A DNA stretch of 64,000 bases. It comes from Flavobacterium soli DSM 19725. Its GTDB lineage: Bacteria; Bacteroidota; Bacteroidia; Flavobacteriales; Flavobacteriaceae. The notes below the pieces were generated by a model that ran no database searches, was not told the origin of the DNA, and was given only the letters and a program-made list of their open reading frames with translations. The stretch is taken from NCBI RefSeq assembly GCF_000422705.1, contig NZ_AUGO01000002.1, positions 62,001 to 126,000 on the forward strand, given 5' to 3'. Positions 6,884 through 15,919 of this stretch are shown here, in pieces (position 1 is the first letter of the stretch; the number at the start of each line of letters is the position of its first letter). The position numbers were made by a program, and so were the translations under genes.

Positions 6884-9694
6884 ATGAAACAAATTAAAAG
6901 AACGCTCTTTTTTTTATTGGCTTTGCCACTAACAATCGTAGCACAAGATTTAAAAGCCGACAGTCCGATTCCTTTTGATCCAAGTGTCAAAACCGGAAAA
7001 CTGAAAAATGGGTTGACCTACTACATCAAGAAAAATGCCAAGCCCGAAAATAAGGTAGATTTGAGATTGGTAATTAATGCAGGTTCTATTTTAGAGACTG
7101 ATGAACAGCAAGGTTTGGCTCACTTTATGGAACACATGTGTTTCAATGGAACCAAGCGTTTTCCTAAAAACAAATTGGTTGATTATTTGCAAAGTATCGG
7201 GGTGAAATTTGGTCAGCATTTGAATGCCTATACCAGTTTTGACGAAACGGTTTATTTTCTTCCGATTCCTTCTGATGATCCAGAAAAATTAGAAAATGGT
7301 TTCAATATTATCGAAGATTGGGCTTTTAATGCCGTTCTAACGCCAGAAGAAGTCGATAAAGAAAGAGGTGTGGTTCTAGAAGAATACCGCCTCGGACTTG
7401 GAGCAAGCAAAAGAATGATGGGCCGTTACATGCCAAAAATGATGTACAAATCACATTATGCAGATCGTTTGCCTATCGGGAAAAAAGAAATTTTAGAGAA
7501 TTTCAAATACGATAAATTAACTTCTTTCTATAAAGATTGGTACCGTCCAAACTTGATGAGTGTGATTGTGGTTGGGGATATTGATGTTGCCGAAATGGAG
7601 AAAAAAATCAATGATCATTTTGGAAAATATCAAAACCCTAAGAATGAAAAACCTCGAAAAGTATACGATGTTCCCAATCATAAGGAAACTTTTGTAGCGG
7701 TTGAAAGCGACAAAGAAGCTTCGGGAACTCAAGTGCAATTGATTTATAAAGATTATAACGAGCCTAAAAAAACGGTTACGGTTGCAGATTATAGAGCTGA
7801 TTTAGTAGAAGGAATTTTTACTACAATGTTGAACAACAGGCTGGATGAATTGACCAATTCGCCAACACCTCCATTCACATTTGGATATTCTTATCATGGT
7901 GGAACTTGGGCCAGAACCAAAGAAGCCTATCAATCGTTTGCCATGACACAAGAAGACAAGCAACTAGATGCCTTGAAAGTTTTGGTTACTGAAAATGAAA
8001 GAGCTAAAAAATATGGTTTTACGCAAAGCGAATTAGATCGTGCAAAGTCGGATTATTTGGCTCAATATGAAAAAGCCTATAACGACAGAGACAAATCAAA
8101 TTCAGAAATGTTTGTTGGAGAATATCAATCTCATTTTCTAGAAGGAACACCAGCTCCAGGAATTGCTTGGGAATTTGAAGCTGTGAAACAAATGCTTCCA
8201 AAAATAGAATTGAAAGATGTTGCCGGTTTTGTAAAAGAATACGTGAAAGATGACAATCGTGTTGTAATCATTACAGGTCCAGAAAAAGACGGATTAAAAA
8301 AAGTGACAGAACAAGAGGTTTTGAATACTTTAAAAGTAAATTCTGATGATGTAAAACCGTATGAAGAAACAGCTTTAGCTTCAAGCTTGTTGCGAAAGGA
8401 AGTACAGCCGGGAAAGGTGGTGAAAAAAGAATTCAATGCAAATATTGGAGCTACAACCTTGACCTTATCAAATGGTGTGAAGGTGACCTACAAAAAGACT
8501 GATTTCAAGAATGACGAAATTTTGATGGAAGGAATCAGTTTTGGAGGAACAAATTTATACTCGAATGAAGAGGCCAAGAAAACGCAATTTGCAAATGGAG
8601 CTTTGACCGAAGCAGGTTTTTCAGGTTTGAAATTGAATGACATCAACAAATTTATGGCAGGAAAAATTGCCTCTGCAAGTCCGTATATTGGTAATACTAC
8701 CGAAGGTTTTAGAGGAAATGCAACGCCAAAAGATTTGGAATATTTGTTCCAAACCGTTCATGCTTATTTTACAGATTTGAACTTAGACAAAGAAGCTTTT
8801 GAAGGTTACAAACAAAAGCAATCGGCTTTTTTCAAGAACTTATCTTCACAGCCAAACGTTTTCTTTCAAATGGAGTTTTATGGATTTTTGATGAAAGATA
8901 ATCCTAGATTTTTCGGAATGTTCCCGGATGATAAAGCTTGGGAAACTACCGATTATGAACTGGCCTACAACAAATACAAAGAGCGTTTTGCTAATGCTGG
9001 AGATTTTGAATTTTTCTTCGTAGGAAATGTAGATGACAAAGCGATCGAGGAATTTTCGGCTAAATATTTGGCTTCTTTACCAGCAAATGATAAAAAAGAA
9101 AAAGCAGTTGATTTGGGGTACCGAATGCTAAAAGGCGAACATAAAAAAATCGTAAATAAAGGAACAGATCCAAAAAGTTCTGTAACCATCATGTTTTATG
9201 GCGATGCTGAATATTCTGCAAAAGAAGCTTTGGCAATGCAAGCTCTAGGCGAAGTGTTGACCATCAAATTGATTGAGGAATTGAGAGAGAACGAAAGCGG
9301 AGTTTATGGTGTTAGTGCCAGAGGAAGTATGAATAAAATTCCAAACGGATCCTATAGCTTCAATATCGGTTTTCCGTGTGGACCAGAAAATGCTGAAAAA
9401 CTTACGGCTTCAGCCTTGAGAGAACTTCAAAAAATTATCGATAACGGTCCTGTAGAAGGCGATGTTGTGAAATTTAAAGAAGCAGAATTACTTGATTATA
9501 AGAAAGACATCAAAGAAAATAGAACTTGGTTGAGTAACTTTAGTAAAGCCTACACAAATGGAACGAGTGCAGAAGATATTCTGAAATTTGAAGAAAAAGT
9601 GAATGCTATTACGGCAAAAGATATTCAGGCTGTAGCCAAAAAATACCTCACGAAAGATAAAGTTGTAGGTATTTTGATGCCAGAAAAAAGCTAA
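6884..9694 (+). CDS. M16 family zinc metallopeptidase (insulinase-like), exported
   Basis: This 936-residue protein has a signal peptide ending around VAQ (residue 21). It then has a first M16 domain with the inverted zinc motif HFMEH (80-84); the third ligand is likely a Glu in the VVLEEYR segment. A second, inactive-looking M16 half follows from about residue 520, so a single chain carries both halves of the clam-shell protease. The family cleaves peptides in a closed chamber, here probably in the periplasm. It is a single-gene unit ended by a strong hairpin at 9714-9746. The upstream 194 bp are AT-rich with a weak TAAATTCG -7 candidate. Confidence 0.93.
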   Translation: MKQIKRTLFFLLALPLTIVAQDLKADSPIPFDPSVKTGKLKNGLTYYIKKNAKPENKVDLRLVINAGSILETDEQQGLAHFMEHMCFNGTKRFPKNKLVDYLQSIGVKFGQHLNAYTSFDETVYFLPIPSDDPEKLENGFNIIEDWAFNAVLTPEEVDKERGVVLEEYRLGLGASKRMMGRYMPKMMYKSHYADRLPIGKKEILENFKYDKLTSFYKDWYRPNLMSVIVVGDIDVAEMEKKINDHFGKYQNPKNEKPRKVYDVPNHKETFVAVESDKEASGTQVQLIYKDYNEPKKTVTVADYRADLVEGIFTTMLNNRLDELTNSPTPPFTFGYSYHGGTWARTKEAYQSFAMTQEDKQLDALKVLVTENERAKKYGFTQSELDRAKSDYLAQYEKAYNDRDKSNSEMFVGEYQSHFLEGTPAPGIAWEFEAVKQMLPKIELKDVAGFVKEYVKDDNRVVIITGPEKDGLKKVTEQEVLNTLKVNSDDVKPYEETALASSLLRKEVQPGKVVKKEFNANIGATTLTLSNGVKVTYKKTDFKNDEILMEGISFGGTNLYSNEEAKKTQFANGALTEAGFSGLKLNDINKFMAGKIASASPYIGNTTEGFRGNATPKDLEYLFQTVHAYFTDLNLDKEAFEGYKQKQSAFFKNLSSQPNVFFQMEFYGFLMKDNPRFFGMFPDDKAWETTDYELAYNKYKERFANAGDFEFFFVGNVDDKAIEEFSAKYLASLPANDKKEKAVDLGYRMLKGEHKKIVNKGTDPKSSVTIMFYGDAEYSAKEALAMQALGEVLTIKLIEELRENESGVYGVSARGSMNKIPNGSYSFNIGFPCGPENAEKLTASALRELQKIIDNGPVEGDVVKFKEAELLDYKKDIKENRTWLSNFSKAYTNGTSAEDILKFEEKVNAITAKDIQAVAKKYLTKDKVVGILMPEKS

Positions 9695-9713
9695 TTGATT
9701 TTAGCAGTAAATG

Positions 9714-9746
9714 AAAAATCCCAAACGTGAGTTTGGGATTTTTTTT
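9714..9746. terminator. Bidirectional Rho-independent terminator
   Basis: AAAAATCCCAAAC (9714-9726) pairs with its complement at 9731-9743 around a GTGA loop. Tracts of T on the right and A on the left let it serve both the M16 gene (plus) and the convergent methyltransferase (minus). Confidence 0.9.
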
Positions 9747-10509
9747 ATTTGTAGCAAACCGGAATAATTTCTCCCTTAGCCAAACAATATTTTTCAACCA
9801 ATTCAGGCATGATTTTCTTAGTATAATCTTCCTCAATTACGGTAAAACCGATACTTCTCAACTTGTCAAAATAATCCCTTCCATAAATACGAACGTGGTC
9901 ATATTGCCCGAAGATTTTGGCTCTTTCTTTTTGATCGGTAATCGTGTCATCAGAAAAAGTTGTGGCTCTATTCAAATCCTGCGGAATCTGAAAAATCCCC
10001 ATTCCGCCAGGTTTTAGAACGCGGTATAATTCCTGCATCGCTTTGGTATCGTCTGGAATATGTTCCAAAACATGATTGCAAAGGATAATGTCATACGAGT
10101 TATCTTGAAACGGCAAATCGCAGATATCCGCTTTTACATCAGCCAATGGCGAAAACAAATCGGTTGTAGTATACTCTAGATTTTTCTGATTTCGGAACAA
10201 CTTATAAAAGGCCTGTTCGGGTGCAAAATGCAATACTTTCTTTGGAGCCGTAAAAAAATCAGTTTCATTTTTCAAATACAGCCACAACAGGCGGTGTCTT
10301 TCGAGTGAAAGCGTACTTGGCGAAAGCACATTGTTTCGTTGGGTTCCATATCCATAAGGCAAAAAACTCTTGAAGCTTCTTCCATCGATTGGGTCAGTAA
10401 ATTTATTTCCTTTTAAGGCAAAAGCCAAAACAGGACGGATTACATAACTCAAACGGATGAGGAATGGACGGGGGATTGTATTGAGTATAAATTTAAACAC
10501 AGATTTCAC
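9745..10509 (-). CDS. Class I SAM-dependent methyltransferase
   Basis: This protein of about 254 residues carries a Methyltransf_11-like core: VLHFAPEQAF at the SAM-binding strand, ADICDLPF, then YDIILCNHVLEHIPDD and YRVLKPGGMGIFQIP. The substrate cannot be told from sequence. The longest frame begins with GTG at 10509, which falls inside the left inverted-repeat arm of the neighbouring GxxExxY element. A second in-frame GTG at 10500 gives a start of MFKFILNTIPRPF, which looks more natural. No ATG precedes the conserved region. The repeat may therefore supply or have replaced the original start. Confidence 0.88.
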   Translation of the reverse strand: MKSVFKFILNTIPRPFLIRLSYVIRPVLAFALKGNKFTDPIDGRSFKSFLPYGYGTQRNNVLSPSTLSLERHRLLWLYLKNETDFFTAPKKVLHFAPEQAFYKLFRNQKNLEYTTTDLFSPLADVKADICDLPFQDNSYDIILCNHVLEHIPDDTKAMQELYRVLKPGGMGIFQIPQDLNRATTFSDDTITDQKERAKIFGQYDHVRIYGRDYFDKLRSIGFTVIEEDYTKKIMPELVEKYCLAKGEIIPVCYK

Positions 10510-10525
10510 AGATTCTCACAGATTA
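10496..10525. repeat. Left inverted-repeat arm of GxxExxY element
   Basis: This 30-bp arm, starting AACACAGATTTCACA, matches the reverse complement of 10953-10982 at 27 of 30 positions. It is built from three CACAGATT units at about 10-bp spacing and overlaps the possible start codons of the methyltransferase. Confidence 0.85.
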
Positions 10526-10526
10526 A

Positions 10527-10901
10527 TTAAAGAATAACTCTTTTGTAGTTTAAACTGTCTTCTCCAAAATTGATTAGCAATCCAATTTTGTTTTTTGAAG
10601 CAGCTAGATAATTTAATGTTTGTTTAATTTCGCTATTGGATAACTTTTCAATAGCCTTCAGCTCTAAAATTATTGTGCCAAAAACAGTAAAATCGGAGAA
10701 ATAATATCTCGGAAGAATAATGTCTTTGTATTCAATGTTGTATTTTTTTTCTCTTTCATAAGGAATAGAATTACATTTGAATTCGTATTCCAAAGCATCA
10801 GCATAAATGTTTTCGCTATGACCTTTTCCTAGTATTTTGTGTACTTCCATACACAAACCAATTATTTTATACGTTTCCTCTTTTAAATAAAATTCTTCCA
10901 T
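10527..10901 (-). CDS. GxxExxY protein (predicted PD-(D/E)XK nuclease-like)
   Basis: This 124-residue protein has the hallmark GHSENIY (G-x-x-E-x-x-Y) near residue 28 and then FSDFTVFGTIILELKA. The latter fits a D...(E)xK core of the PD-(D/E)XK superfamily (PF13366/TIGR04256 type). The family is widespread in Bacteroidetes, often in many copies per genome, and its biological role is not known. The gene is framed by 30-bp inverted repeats at 10496-10525 and 10953-10982, so gene plus repeats form a 487-bp unit squeezed between the methyltransferase and map. That suggests insertion as a unit. The ATG at 10901 fits the usual family length. Confidence 0.92.
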   Translation of the reverse strand: MEEFYLKEETYKIIGLCMEVHKILGKGHSENIYADALEYEFKCNSIPYEREKKYNIEYKDIILPRYYFSDFTVFGTIILELKAIEKLSNSEIKQTLNYLAASKNKIGLLINFGEDSLNYKRVIL

Positions 10902-10952
10902 TTGTTTGGCTTTTAGATTTAGAATGTCATTTTTACTTTTTCAAGTTAAAGT

Positions 10953-10982
10953 AAATCTGTGAAAATTTGTGAAATCTGTGTT
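10953..10982. repeat. Right inverted-repeat arm of GxxExxY element
   Basis: This is the reverse-complement partner of 10496-10525, with 3 mismatches in 30. Its outer two bases lie inside the TAA stop codon of map (10981-10983). Confidence 0.85.
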
Positions 10983-11799
10983 ATAAAATAATCGGCAGTT
11001 TTCTAAACTCATCTTCTTCATTAGAAGTGATTCCCAACGCTTGATAGATATACGAAAAAGTAGAAAGCAATTCTGGTTTTCCATCTATCAAAGCTACATC
11101 GTGTTCGAAATGAGCACTTGGTTTTTTATCAGCCGTTACAATTGTCCAACCGTCTTTTAAGGTCTTGATATTACGGGTTCCCATGTTGATCATCGGTTCG
11201 ATGGCAATTACCATTCCTTCTACAAACATTTTTCCTCTACCACGTTTCCCATAATTTGGAACTTCTGGATCTTCGTGCATTTTTCTGCCTAAACCGTGTC
11301 CGACCAACTCACGAACCACACCATAGCCTTGAGCTTCTGTATAGGTTTGAATCGCATTTCCAATATCTTCCACACGGTTTCCAGCTCTGAATTGACGGAT
11401 TCCAACGTATAAAGATTCTTTTGTAATCTGTAACAGCTTTTTAGTTTCAGGATTCACATCGCCAATCTCAAAAGTATAAGCGTGATCGCCATAAAAATCA
11501 TTTTTCAAAGCACCACAATCAACCGAAACAATATCACCTTCCTCAATCGGACGGGTTGTTGGCAAACCGTGCACCACTTGTTCGTTTACACTCGTTAAAA
11601 GTGTAGAAGGACAACCGTATAATCCCAAGAAACCAGGAACGGCATTATGATCGCGGATAAAAGCTTCGGCCATTTTATCAAGTTGCAAAGTTGTAACTCC
11701 GGGTTTGATTTCCGCAGCAATCATGCCTAATGTTTTAGAAACCAATAAGGCACTTTCGCGCATCAATTCTATTTCTTCTCTCGTTTTTGGGATAATCAT
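10981..11799 (-). CDS. map: Type I methionine aminopeptidase
   Basis: This enzyme removes the initiator methionine from new proteins in the cytoplasm. The five metal ligands of the pita-bread fold are visible in order: SVDCGALK (Asp), YGDHAY (Asp), VGHGLG (His), AIEPM (Glu) and HFEHD (Glu). I chose the ATG at 11799, giving MIIPKTREEIELM and 272 residues. The longer reading to 11856 would start upstream of the likely -7 box at 11819-11826. The stop codon overlaps the end of the GxxExxY repeat arm. The gene is divergent from the CoA-transferase family gene. Confidence 0.95.
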   Translation of the reverse strand: MIIPKTREEIELMRESALLVSKTLGMIAAEIKPGVTTLQLDKMAEAFIRDHNAVPGFLGLYGCPSTLLTSVNEQVVHGLPTTRPIEEGDIVSVDCGALKNDFYGDHAYTFEIGDVNPETKKLLQITKESLYVGIRQFRAGNRVEDIGNAIQTYTEAQGYGVVRELVGHGLGRKMHEDPEVPNYGKRGRGKMFVEGMVIAIEPMINMGTRNIKTLKDGWTIVTADKKPSAHFEHDVALIDGKPELLSTFSYIYQALGITSNEEDEFRKLPIIL

Positions 11800-11818
11800 A
11801 TCTAAAAATTTGTGACTG

Positions 11819-11826
11819 CAAAAGTA
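11819..11826 (-). promoter_or_regulatory. -7 box of map (TACTTTTG)
   Basis: On the minus strand TACTTTTG matches TAnnTTTG exactly and lies 19 bp before the chosen map ATG. It supports that start over the longer frame. Confidence 0.5.
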
Positions 11827-11878
11827 AGTATTTATTTGGAATATGAGATTTGTCATTTTTTATCTATAAATTCAGAAA

Positions 11879-11886
11879 TAATTTTG
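11879..11886 (+). promoter_or_regulatory. -7 box of the CoA-transferase family gene (TAATTTTG)
   Basis: TAATTTTG matches TAnnTTTG exactly and lies 15 bp before the ATG at 11902. With the map box it forms a divergent promoter pair about 50 bp apart. Confidence 0.5.
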
Positions 11887-11901
11887 CTAAAAATTCAAGG
11901 T

Positions 11902-13176
11902 ATGAGTAAATATGTTACTGCCGAAGAGGCGGTCAAAATCGTAAAATCGGGTGATCTAGTCTATGTTCAGGCTGCAGCTGCAACGCCAACAATATTAACA
12001 AAAGCTTTGTCTGAAAGAGCACCAGAATTAAGAGATGTAGAGATTTGTCATTTGCATACTGAAGGCGAAGCTCCTTATGCAAATCCCGAATTATCGGAGA
12101 GTTTTCATATCAATTCTTTTTTTATTGGTAAAAATGTTCGCCATACACTTCAAGCAGGAAATGGCTCTTACACACCCGTTTTTTTGAGTGAATTGCCACA
12201 TTTGTTCCGAAAAAAGGTCCTGAAATTAAATGTAGTTTTGATCCATGTTTCGCTTCCTGATCGTCATGGTTATTGTTCGTTAGGTGTTTCGGTTGAAGCA
12301 ACTTTGGCAGCTATTGAAAATGCAGAATATGTGATTGCACAAGTCAATCCAAGAATGCCACGAACTTTTGGAGATGGGGTGATTCACGTTTCCGAAATCA
12401 ATTATTTGGTAGAAGTGGATGTTCCCATTCACAGTCACGAAATGGCGTTGATTTCTCCAGAAGAAGATAGAATTGGAACCTATGTTGCATCGTTAATTGA
12501 AGATGAAAGTACCTTGCAGATGGGAATTGGTTCTATCCCGAATGCGGCTTTAACCAAATTGATTCATCATAAAAATCTAGGCTTGCATACAGAAATGTTT
12601 TCCGATGGAGTGGTAGACTTGATTGAGAATGACGTTATTAACTGCAATTTTAAAGGTGTTGCACGAGGTAGAGCTTTGGCTACTTTTTTAATTGGTTCAC
12701 AGCGTTTGTATGATTTTGTGAACGACAACCCTTTTGTAGAAATGCGTGAATCTTCGTTTGTAAACGACACTTCTGTCATTCGCAGAAATCCGAAAATGGT
12801 GGCGATAAATTCGGCTATTGAAGTTGATATTACAGGTCAGGTTTGTGCAGATTCTATTGGTGCCAAAATGTATTCGGGTGTTGGCGGACAAATGGATTTC
12901 ATTCGAGGAGCATCCTTGAGTACTGGAGGAAAGGCTATTATTGCATTGCCTTCTGTAACCAAAAAAGGCGAAAGCAGGATTGTACCATTTTTACGTCAAG
13001 GGGCTGGAGTGGTGACAACGCGTTCTCACGTTCAATACATCATTACCGAAAATGGAATTGCAGATTTATATGGAAAAACCTTGAAGCAACGAATGCTAGA
13101 AATGGTGAAAATTGCCCATCCGATGCATCAGGAAAATATTGAAAAAGGATATTTTGATTTGTTACACAAGCTATAA
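11902..13176 (+). CDS. Acetyl-CoA hydrolase/transferase family protein
   Basis: This 424-residue protein belongs to the family that moves CoA between acids or hydrolyses acetyl-CoA (4-hydroxybutyrate CoA-transferase-like). GIGSIPNA is followed by LHTEMFSDG, whose Glu (about residue 231) is the expected CoA-accepting catalytic residue. YSGVGGQMDF and the late ITENGIADLYGK are further family signatures. I place the start at 11902 (MSKYVTAEEAV) because the in-frame extension to 11812 runs through promoter-like DNA. The precise acyl substrate cannot be read from sequence. It ends 9 bp from the convergent TolC gene, with no obvious terminator between. Confidence 0.9.
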   Translation: MSKYVTAEEAVKIVKSGDLVYVQAAAATPTILTKALSERAPELRDVEICHLHTEGEAPYANPELSESFHINSFFIGKNVRHTLQAGNGSYTPVFLSELPHLFRKKVLKLNVVLIHVSLPDRHGYCSLGVSVEATLAAIENAEYVIAQVNPRMPRTFGDGVIHVSEINYLVEVDVPIHSHEMALISPEEDRIGTYVASLIEDESTLQMGIGSIPNAALTKLIHHKNLGLHTEMFSDGVVDLIENDVINCNFKGVARGRALATFLIGSQRLYDFVNDNPFVEMRESSFVNDTSVIRRNPKMVAINSAIEVDITGQVCADSIGAKMYSGVGGQMDFIRGASLSTGGKAIIALPSVTKKGESRIVPFLRQGAGVVTTRSHVQYIITENGIADLYGKTLKQRMLEMVKIAHPMHQENIEKGYFDLLHKL

Positions 13177-13185
13177 TTTTTCCAA

Positions 13186-14565
13186 TTAATCTGGATTTGC
13201 CATTATCCTGAAAAGCGTTGCATTAGATAGAAAATAGCGGTTTTCCAAATTGATTCTGGAAAGTTGGCTCGTAACCAAATTGTTCTCTCTCGAATTGATC
13301 AAGAACAATGAGCTTTCGCCTAAGAGAAACATTCGTTCTTCGGCCGAAAGCATGGTGCTGTAATCCTGAACAAGGCCGTCCAGAATATTTTTTTGAATTG
13401 CCAAGTTACTGATTTCGGCTTTTTGGGCTTCTATTTTATTGTTGAGTTGCAATTTTTCGAGTTCCAAATCGAGTCGGGCATCTTGTAATTTTAATTTTGT
13501 AAGTTGAAGGCTTCCACGTTCTTTTCGCAAGAAAATTGGAAAGCTAAAGTTGACACCAAATTTATAATCTTCAAATTGATAATTGTCAAAATAGCGTGGT
13601 TTCGAAAGATAATGATAGCCAAGATCAATTTTTGGCAAAAGGAAGTTCGCTTTAAATCTTCGTTCTACATCCAATAATTCTATTTTGCTTTGCAAGGCAT
13701 TTAATTTTGGATGATTGGCAACAGGACTTTCAGTTTGCAACAAGTCATTGGTTCGAAGTGTAGCTTCAACCGTTGCATCCAGATTAACTTCGGGAATCAT
13801 TTCTTCGGATAATTCGAGCGGGATATTATTGTCAAGCCAAAGAAAATTAGAAAGTTCGAGTCTGGATTTTACCAATTTCAGTTTGGCATCTTCTAAATTT
13901 AAAAGTCTGGTTTTAACCGTAATTCCAGCTTCGATACTGTCAATTGCAGATTGATCGCCTTGTTCAATAAGTTTTACAACTCCTTGATAACGAACTTCTG
14001 CATTTTCATAATAGGTTTCATATAACATTCGTTCGTCATAACTTCTTTTCCAATTAAAATAGGCAACCGAAGCTTCATATAACACTTCAATGGCTTCGAG
14101 TTTTCGTTCGGCTTGGCTCAATTGTACTTGTATTTTTGCTTTTCTCAAATCGGCCATTCGTTGATTGATGAATAAGCCTTGACCTACGGGAACGGTTATT
14201 CCCAAAGAAGTCAATCCATTGTTTGGAGTTGTATTTTGCGGATTTACATAAACTCCTTCACTATTGTCAAAACCTGCCTTGATTTCGATTCCGTACCAAG
14301 TTGGTATCTTGAAACTGCTGTTTAGAATCGAATAATATTCGGTGCTTTTAAATTGCTTTTCGTTGAAATCGACTTCAATCTTCGGGTCAAAACCACCTCT
14401 AGCCATCATCAAATTGGCTTGTGCTTCGGAAAGCGTGAGATTGGATTGCTTTACGGCAGGATGAAACTTTTTCACATAACCCAGAAACTCATTATAGGTG
14501 AGTTCATTTGGGTTTTGCTGGGCAAAAGATGCAAATGTGATAAATAGTAAGAGTATTGTTCTCAT
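13186..14565 (-). CDS. TolC family outer-membrane efflux protein
   Basis: This 459-residue protein has a short signal peptide (ending near FASFAQ) and long alpha-helical stretches typical of TolC channels, such as SEAQANLMMARGGFDPKIE and the paired helices around residues 180-230 and 360-430. It is the last gene of a leftward operon. Its start overlaps the stop of the HlyD-type gene by 4 bp, so the two are probably translationally coupled. It should form the outer-membrane exit duct for the ABC-HlyD pump encoded upstream. The cargo is unknown. Confidence 0.9.
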   Translation of the reverse strand: MRTILLLFITFASFAQQNPNELTYNEFLGYVKKFHPAVKQSNLTLSEAQANLMMARGGFDPKIEVDFNEKQFKSTEYYSILNSSFKIPTWYGIEIKAGFDNSEGVYVNPQNTTPNNGLTSLGITVPVGQGLFINQRMADLRKAKIQVQLSQAERKLEAIEVLYEASVAYFNWKRSYDERMLYETYYENAEVRYQGVVKLIEQGDQSAIDSIEAGITVKTRLLNLEDAKLKLVKSRLELSNFLWLDNNIPLELSEEMIPEVNLDATVEATLRTNDLLQTESPVANHPKLNALQSKIELLDVERRFKANFLLPKIDLGYHYLSKPRYFDNYQFEDYKFGVNFSFPIFLRKERGSLQLTKLKLQDARLDLELEKLQLNNKIEAQKAEISNLAIQKNILDGLVQDYSTMLSAEERMFLLGESSLFLINSRENNLVTSQLSRINLENRYFLSNATLFRIMANPD

Positions 14566-15914
14566 TTTTTATTGGCTGTTTTTTCTGCATTTGCAACAGG
14601 TTGGTAATAATTTGGCGGAAAGCCATTAATACTTCGCCATATTTCAAACCAAACGGGAACATTATCTAATAGCGCGATTGTTTGAGCACCAGCTCCAATG
14701 CTGAGTTGTTTTGGCCATGCCTGTTCCTCACTATCTGGAGCGATCAAAACGCGGTATTTTCCGTTCACGCTAATAAAATTTTCTATGGCGACAATTCTCC
14801 CACCGAAAGTTCCGTAGGACATATTGGGCCAACCGGAAAAGACAATTGTTGGCCATCCATCAAACCAAACTCGAACTTTCTCGCCTTTATGGATAAGTGG
14901 CAAATCGATAGGATTTACGAATGTTTCCACGGCAATTTCATAGTTCGAAGGCATGATGCTAACAATCGGAATACCTTCTTTAATCGTTTCACCAATACCA
15001 GATTGCAAAGCTCTGTTGACATAACCATCTTGAGGCGCTTTGATATAATACATCCCATTTCTGATGCTGTAATTCACAAATTGATTTTCCAGTTTGGTCA
15101 CTTGTGCCTCTGTGTCATATTGGCTACTCAAGGCTGTAAACTGGTCGCTTTGGGTTTTGGAAATCTTCTCAGAATATTCAGCCGTGATACGGTTGATTTC
15201 TACTTTTGCATTGATAAGTTCGTTTCTGCTGGCCAATAATTTATTTTCTTGCGTAATGATTTTGGCTTCCACTTCTTGAAGTTTCAATCGTTTTTCTTCC
15301 ACATCCGTCATTGGTTTTAAGCCTTCTTTGTTGAGTTGAAACGAACGGTTATATTGTGTGTTGGCAATTTTTATTTGTGTTTTAACAGCTTCAAGATCCA
15401 TACTGTCACTTTTTATCTTGAGTTGTGCCTGGCGGATTTTATTTCGGGATTGTTCCAATTTCAATTTACGTTCTGTTTCAATCGCTTTAATTTGATCGGA
15501 AAGCGAACTGACTTTCCCCTCATAGGAATCCATCGCCATTTTCTTTGATTTTACTTGATTTTCGGTGTTTTTAATCAAGTTTGGGTCAAAATATTCTTCT
15601 TTGGTTTCCGAAATAAATAAAATAGTATCTCCCTTTTTTACAAAATCGCCTTCCTGAACATACCATTTTTCGATTCTTCCGCCAATAACACTATGAATCG
15701 TTTGTGGTCGTTGATCGGGTTTCAAGGTGGTTACGGCTCCACTTCCTGAAATATTTTGTGTCCATGGAAGAAACAACACCAATACAGCAAAGATTGAAAC
15801 CCCAATTATAATGCGGTTCAGGATCTTATAATGTGGTCGATTTGCTAAATCCTTGATGGTTTGGAACTGCTCGATATTCTTGATGTTGACTTTATTTTCT
15901 GATATATTTAGCAT
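14562..15914 (-). CDS. HlyD-family membrane fusion protein
   Basis: This 450-residue periplasmic adaptor has one N-terminal membrane segment (about residues 35-55, IIIGVSIFAVLVLFLPW). It then has a lipoyl-like half motif (HSVIGGRIEKWYVQEGDFVKK), a long coiled-coil hairpin (about 120-270), and the returning half (IKAPQDGYVNRAL) before a beta-barrel domain. It links the inner-membrane ABC protein to the TolC channel. It lies 5 bp behind the ABC gene and overlaps tolC by 4 bp, so the three are made together. The long hairpin is more like type I secretion adaptors than RND adaptors. Confidence 0.92.
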   Translation of the reverse strand: MLNISENKVNIKNIEQFQTIKDLANRPHYKILNRIIIGVSIFAVLVLFLPWTQNISGSGAVTTLKPDQRPQTIHSVIGGRIEKWYVQEGDFVKKGDTILFISETKEEYFDPNLIKNTENQVKSKKMAMDSYEGKVSSLSDQIKAIETERKLKLEQSRNKIRQAQLKIKSDSMDLEAVKTQIKIANTQYNRSFQLNKEGLKPMTDVEEKRLKLQEVEAKIITQENKLLASRNELINAKVEINRITAEYSEKISKTQSDQFTALSSQYDTEAQVTKLENQFVNYSIRNGMYYIKAPQDGYVNRALQSGIGETIKEGIPIVSIMPSNYEIAVETFVNPIDLPLIHKGEKVRVWFDGWPTIVFSGWPNMSYGTFGGRIVAIENFISVNGKYRVLIAPDSEEQAWPKQLSIGAGAQTIALLDNVPVWFEIWRSINGFPPNYYQPVANAEKTANKK

Positions 15915-15919
15915 GCTTT

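Noticed and set aside
10496..10982. Classical insertion sequence
   Set aside because: The enclosed protein is not a transposase and no clear target-site duplication is visible. It is reported instead as a repeat-flanked single-gene unit.
13715..13954. Small plus-strand frame inside the TolC gene
   Set aside because: It is a codon shadow with low-complexity Ser/Leu content and no independent signal.
14682..15239. Plus-strand open frame of 185 codons
   Set aside because: It is a shadow of the HlyD-type gene on the other strand; the HlyD frame has clear domains and operon context.
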